64,000 nt of DNA from Daejeonella oryzae DSM 19973 (GTDB taxonomy: Bacteria; Bacteroidota; Bacteroidia; Sphingobacteriales; Sphingobacteriaceae). A model generated the notes under the pieces. It did no database searches and was not told where the DNA came from. It saw nothing but the letters and a program-made list of their open reading frames with translations. This document shows, in pieces, positions 63,541 through 64,000 of this stretch. A program made the position numbers and the translations under genes. Where the stretch lies: positions 34,883-98,882 of the forward strand of contig NZ_AUHA01000007.1 in NCBI RefSeq assembly GCF_000422945.1, written 5' to 3'. Every line of letters starts with the position of its first letter. The stretch's first letter is position 1.

Positions 63541-63677
63541 ATTAGCCAGTTGATACATTCAGTATATTTCTAAATTATTCATGAATAATTTGTTGATTTG
63601 CGGCTTATTATATTTCGTTATTTTTTTCTAATATCAGTCTGTTTGAGACTTGTATTTTAATTAAAATACAGCATATT

Positions 63678-64000
63678 ATGATTACAAATCATTCAAAGGT
63701 CTCAATAGCGGGTCTGTTAATTGCATTAGGAATTATTTTTGGAGATATCGGTACTTCCCCTTTATATGTACTTAACGCAATAACCAAGGGGAAAACTATT
63801 AATCCAGACCTAATTATCGGTTCTCTGTCATTGATAATTTGGACACTAACTCTTCAAACAACTGTAAAGTACGTTATCCTTACGCTTCAGGCAGATAATA
63901 AGGGAGAGGGAGGAATATTCTCTCTGTTTGCCCTAATCAGACGATTTAGGGGAAAGTGGCTGGTTTTGCCGGCAATGATTGGCGGGGCTGCATTGTTGGC
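63678..64000 (+). CDS. kup: Kup potassium transporter, N-terminal part
   Basis: 107 codons until the window ends. Start ATG 63678. The N-terminus carries the Kup family signature: [20 protein letters not shown], then [20 protein letters not shown] and [11 protein letters not shown]. This is a potassium/proton symporter of the inner membrane. The rest lies outside. No osmosensitive Kdp genes are near. Confidence 0.95.
   Translation, partial: MITNHSKVSIAGLLIALGIIFGDIGTSPLYVLNAITKGKTINPDLIIGSLSLIIWTLTLQTTVKYVILTLQADNKGEGGIFSLFALIRRFRGKWLVLPAMIGGAALL

Overview
The window looks like a chromosomal segment from a member of the Bacteroidota, most likely Sphingobacteriales (Pedobacter/Mucilaginibacter-like). 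The reasons are low GC, genes mostly without Shine-Dalgarno sites, a type IX secretion tail on a large repeat protein, a Bacteroidetes-type conjugative transposon (TraE/F/G/J/K/M, RteC, histone H1-like protein), and a Sec-type (clade II) nitrous oxide reductase cluster. The genus call is inference.

1-25.2 kb is a respiratory and stress block. It starts with a truncated P-type cation ATPase, a PAS histidine kinase and a receiver-Crp fusion regulator. A heme-copper-oxidase-like membrane protein and a Crp/Fnr regulator follow on the minus strand. The N2O-respiration cluster comes next: cytochrome c lipoprotein, NosZ, a membrane-NosL fusion, NosD, NosF, NosY, hemerythrin and truncated hemoglobin. 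After it lie an L,D-transpeptidase, Hsp20 with a perfect Shine-Dalgarno, three tandem universal stress proteins, a CaCA exchanger and a Ca-type P-ATPase. Together these fit life at low oxygen with N2O as electron acceptor, NO/O2 handling and envelope or ion stress control.

25.2-35.4 kb is an accessory region in which every gene is on the minus strand. Most genes there are small and unfamiliar: lipoproteins, small membrane proteins, a DUF2268-type metalloprotease, an RsgA-type GTPase. At least five boundaries carry imperfect palindromes of 70-135 bp with integron attC core sites (RYYYAAC ... GTTR). At the upstream end lies the C-terminal fragment of an integron-type tyrosine recombinase with an in-frame stop. 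I read this as a fossil sedentary chromosomal integron whose integrase has died. It is the most interesting structure in the window.

35.7-46.6 kb holds a TPR histidine kinase, a 1124-residue secreted repeat protein with a type IX sorting tail, two tandem paralogous BNR-repeat proteins and a membrane-bound winged-helix regulator. The last three genes are bracketed by two copies of a ~60 bp direct repeat.

46.7-61.7 kb is a conjugative-transposon remnant on the minus strand, reading from RteC at the right through TraE, TraF, TraG, three tandem TraI-like genes, TraJ, TraK, TraL and TraM to a DUF3945-like protein, a histone H1-like protein, a DUF932 protein and RadC. No relaxase, coupling protein, TraA/ParA, TraN or integrase is visible, so the piece looks incomplete. 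The window ends with a glycine-rich-domain protein, two REP-like repeats and the start of a Kup potassium transporter.
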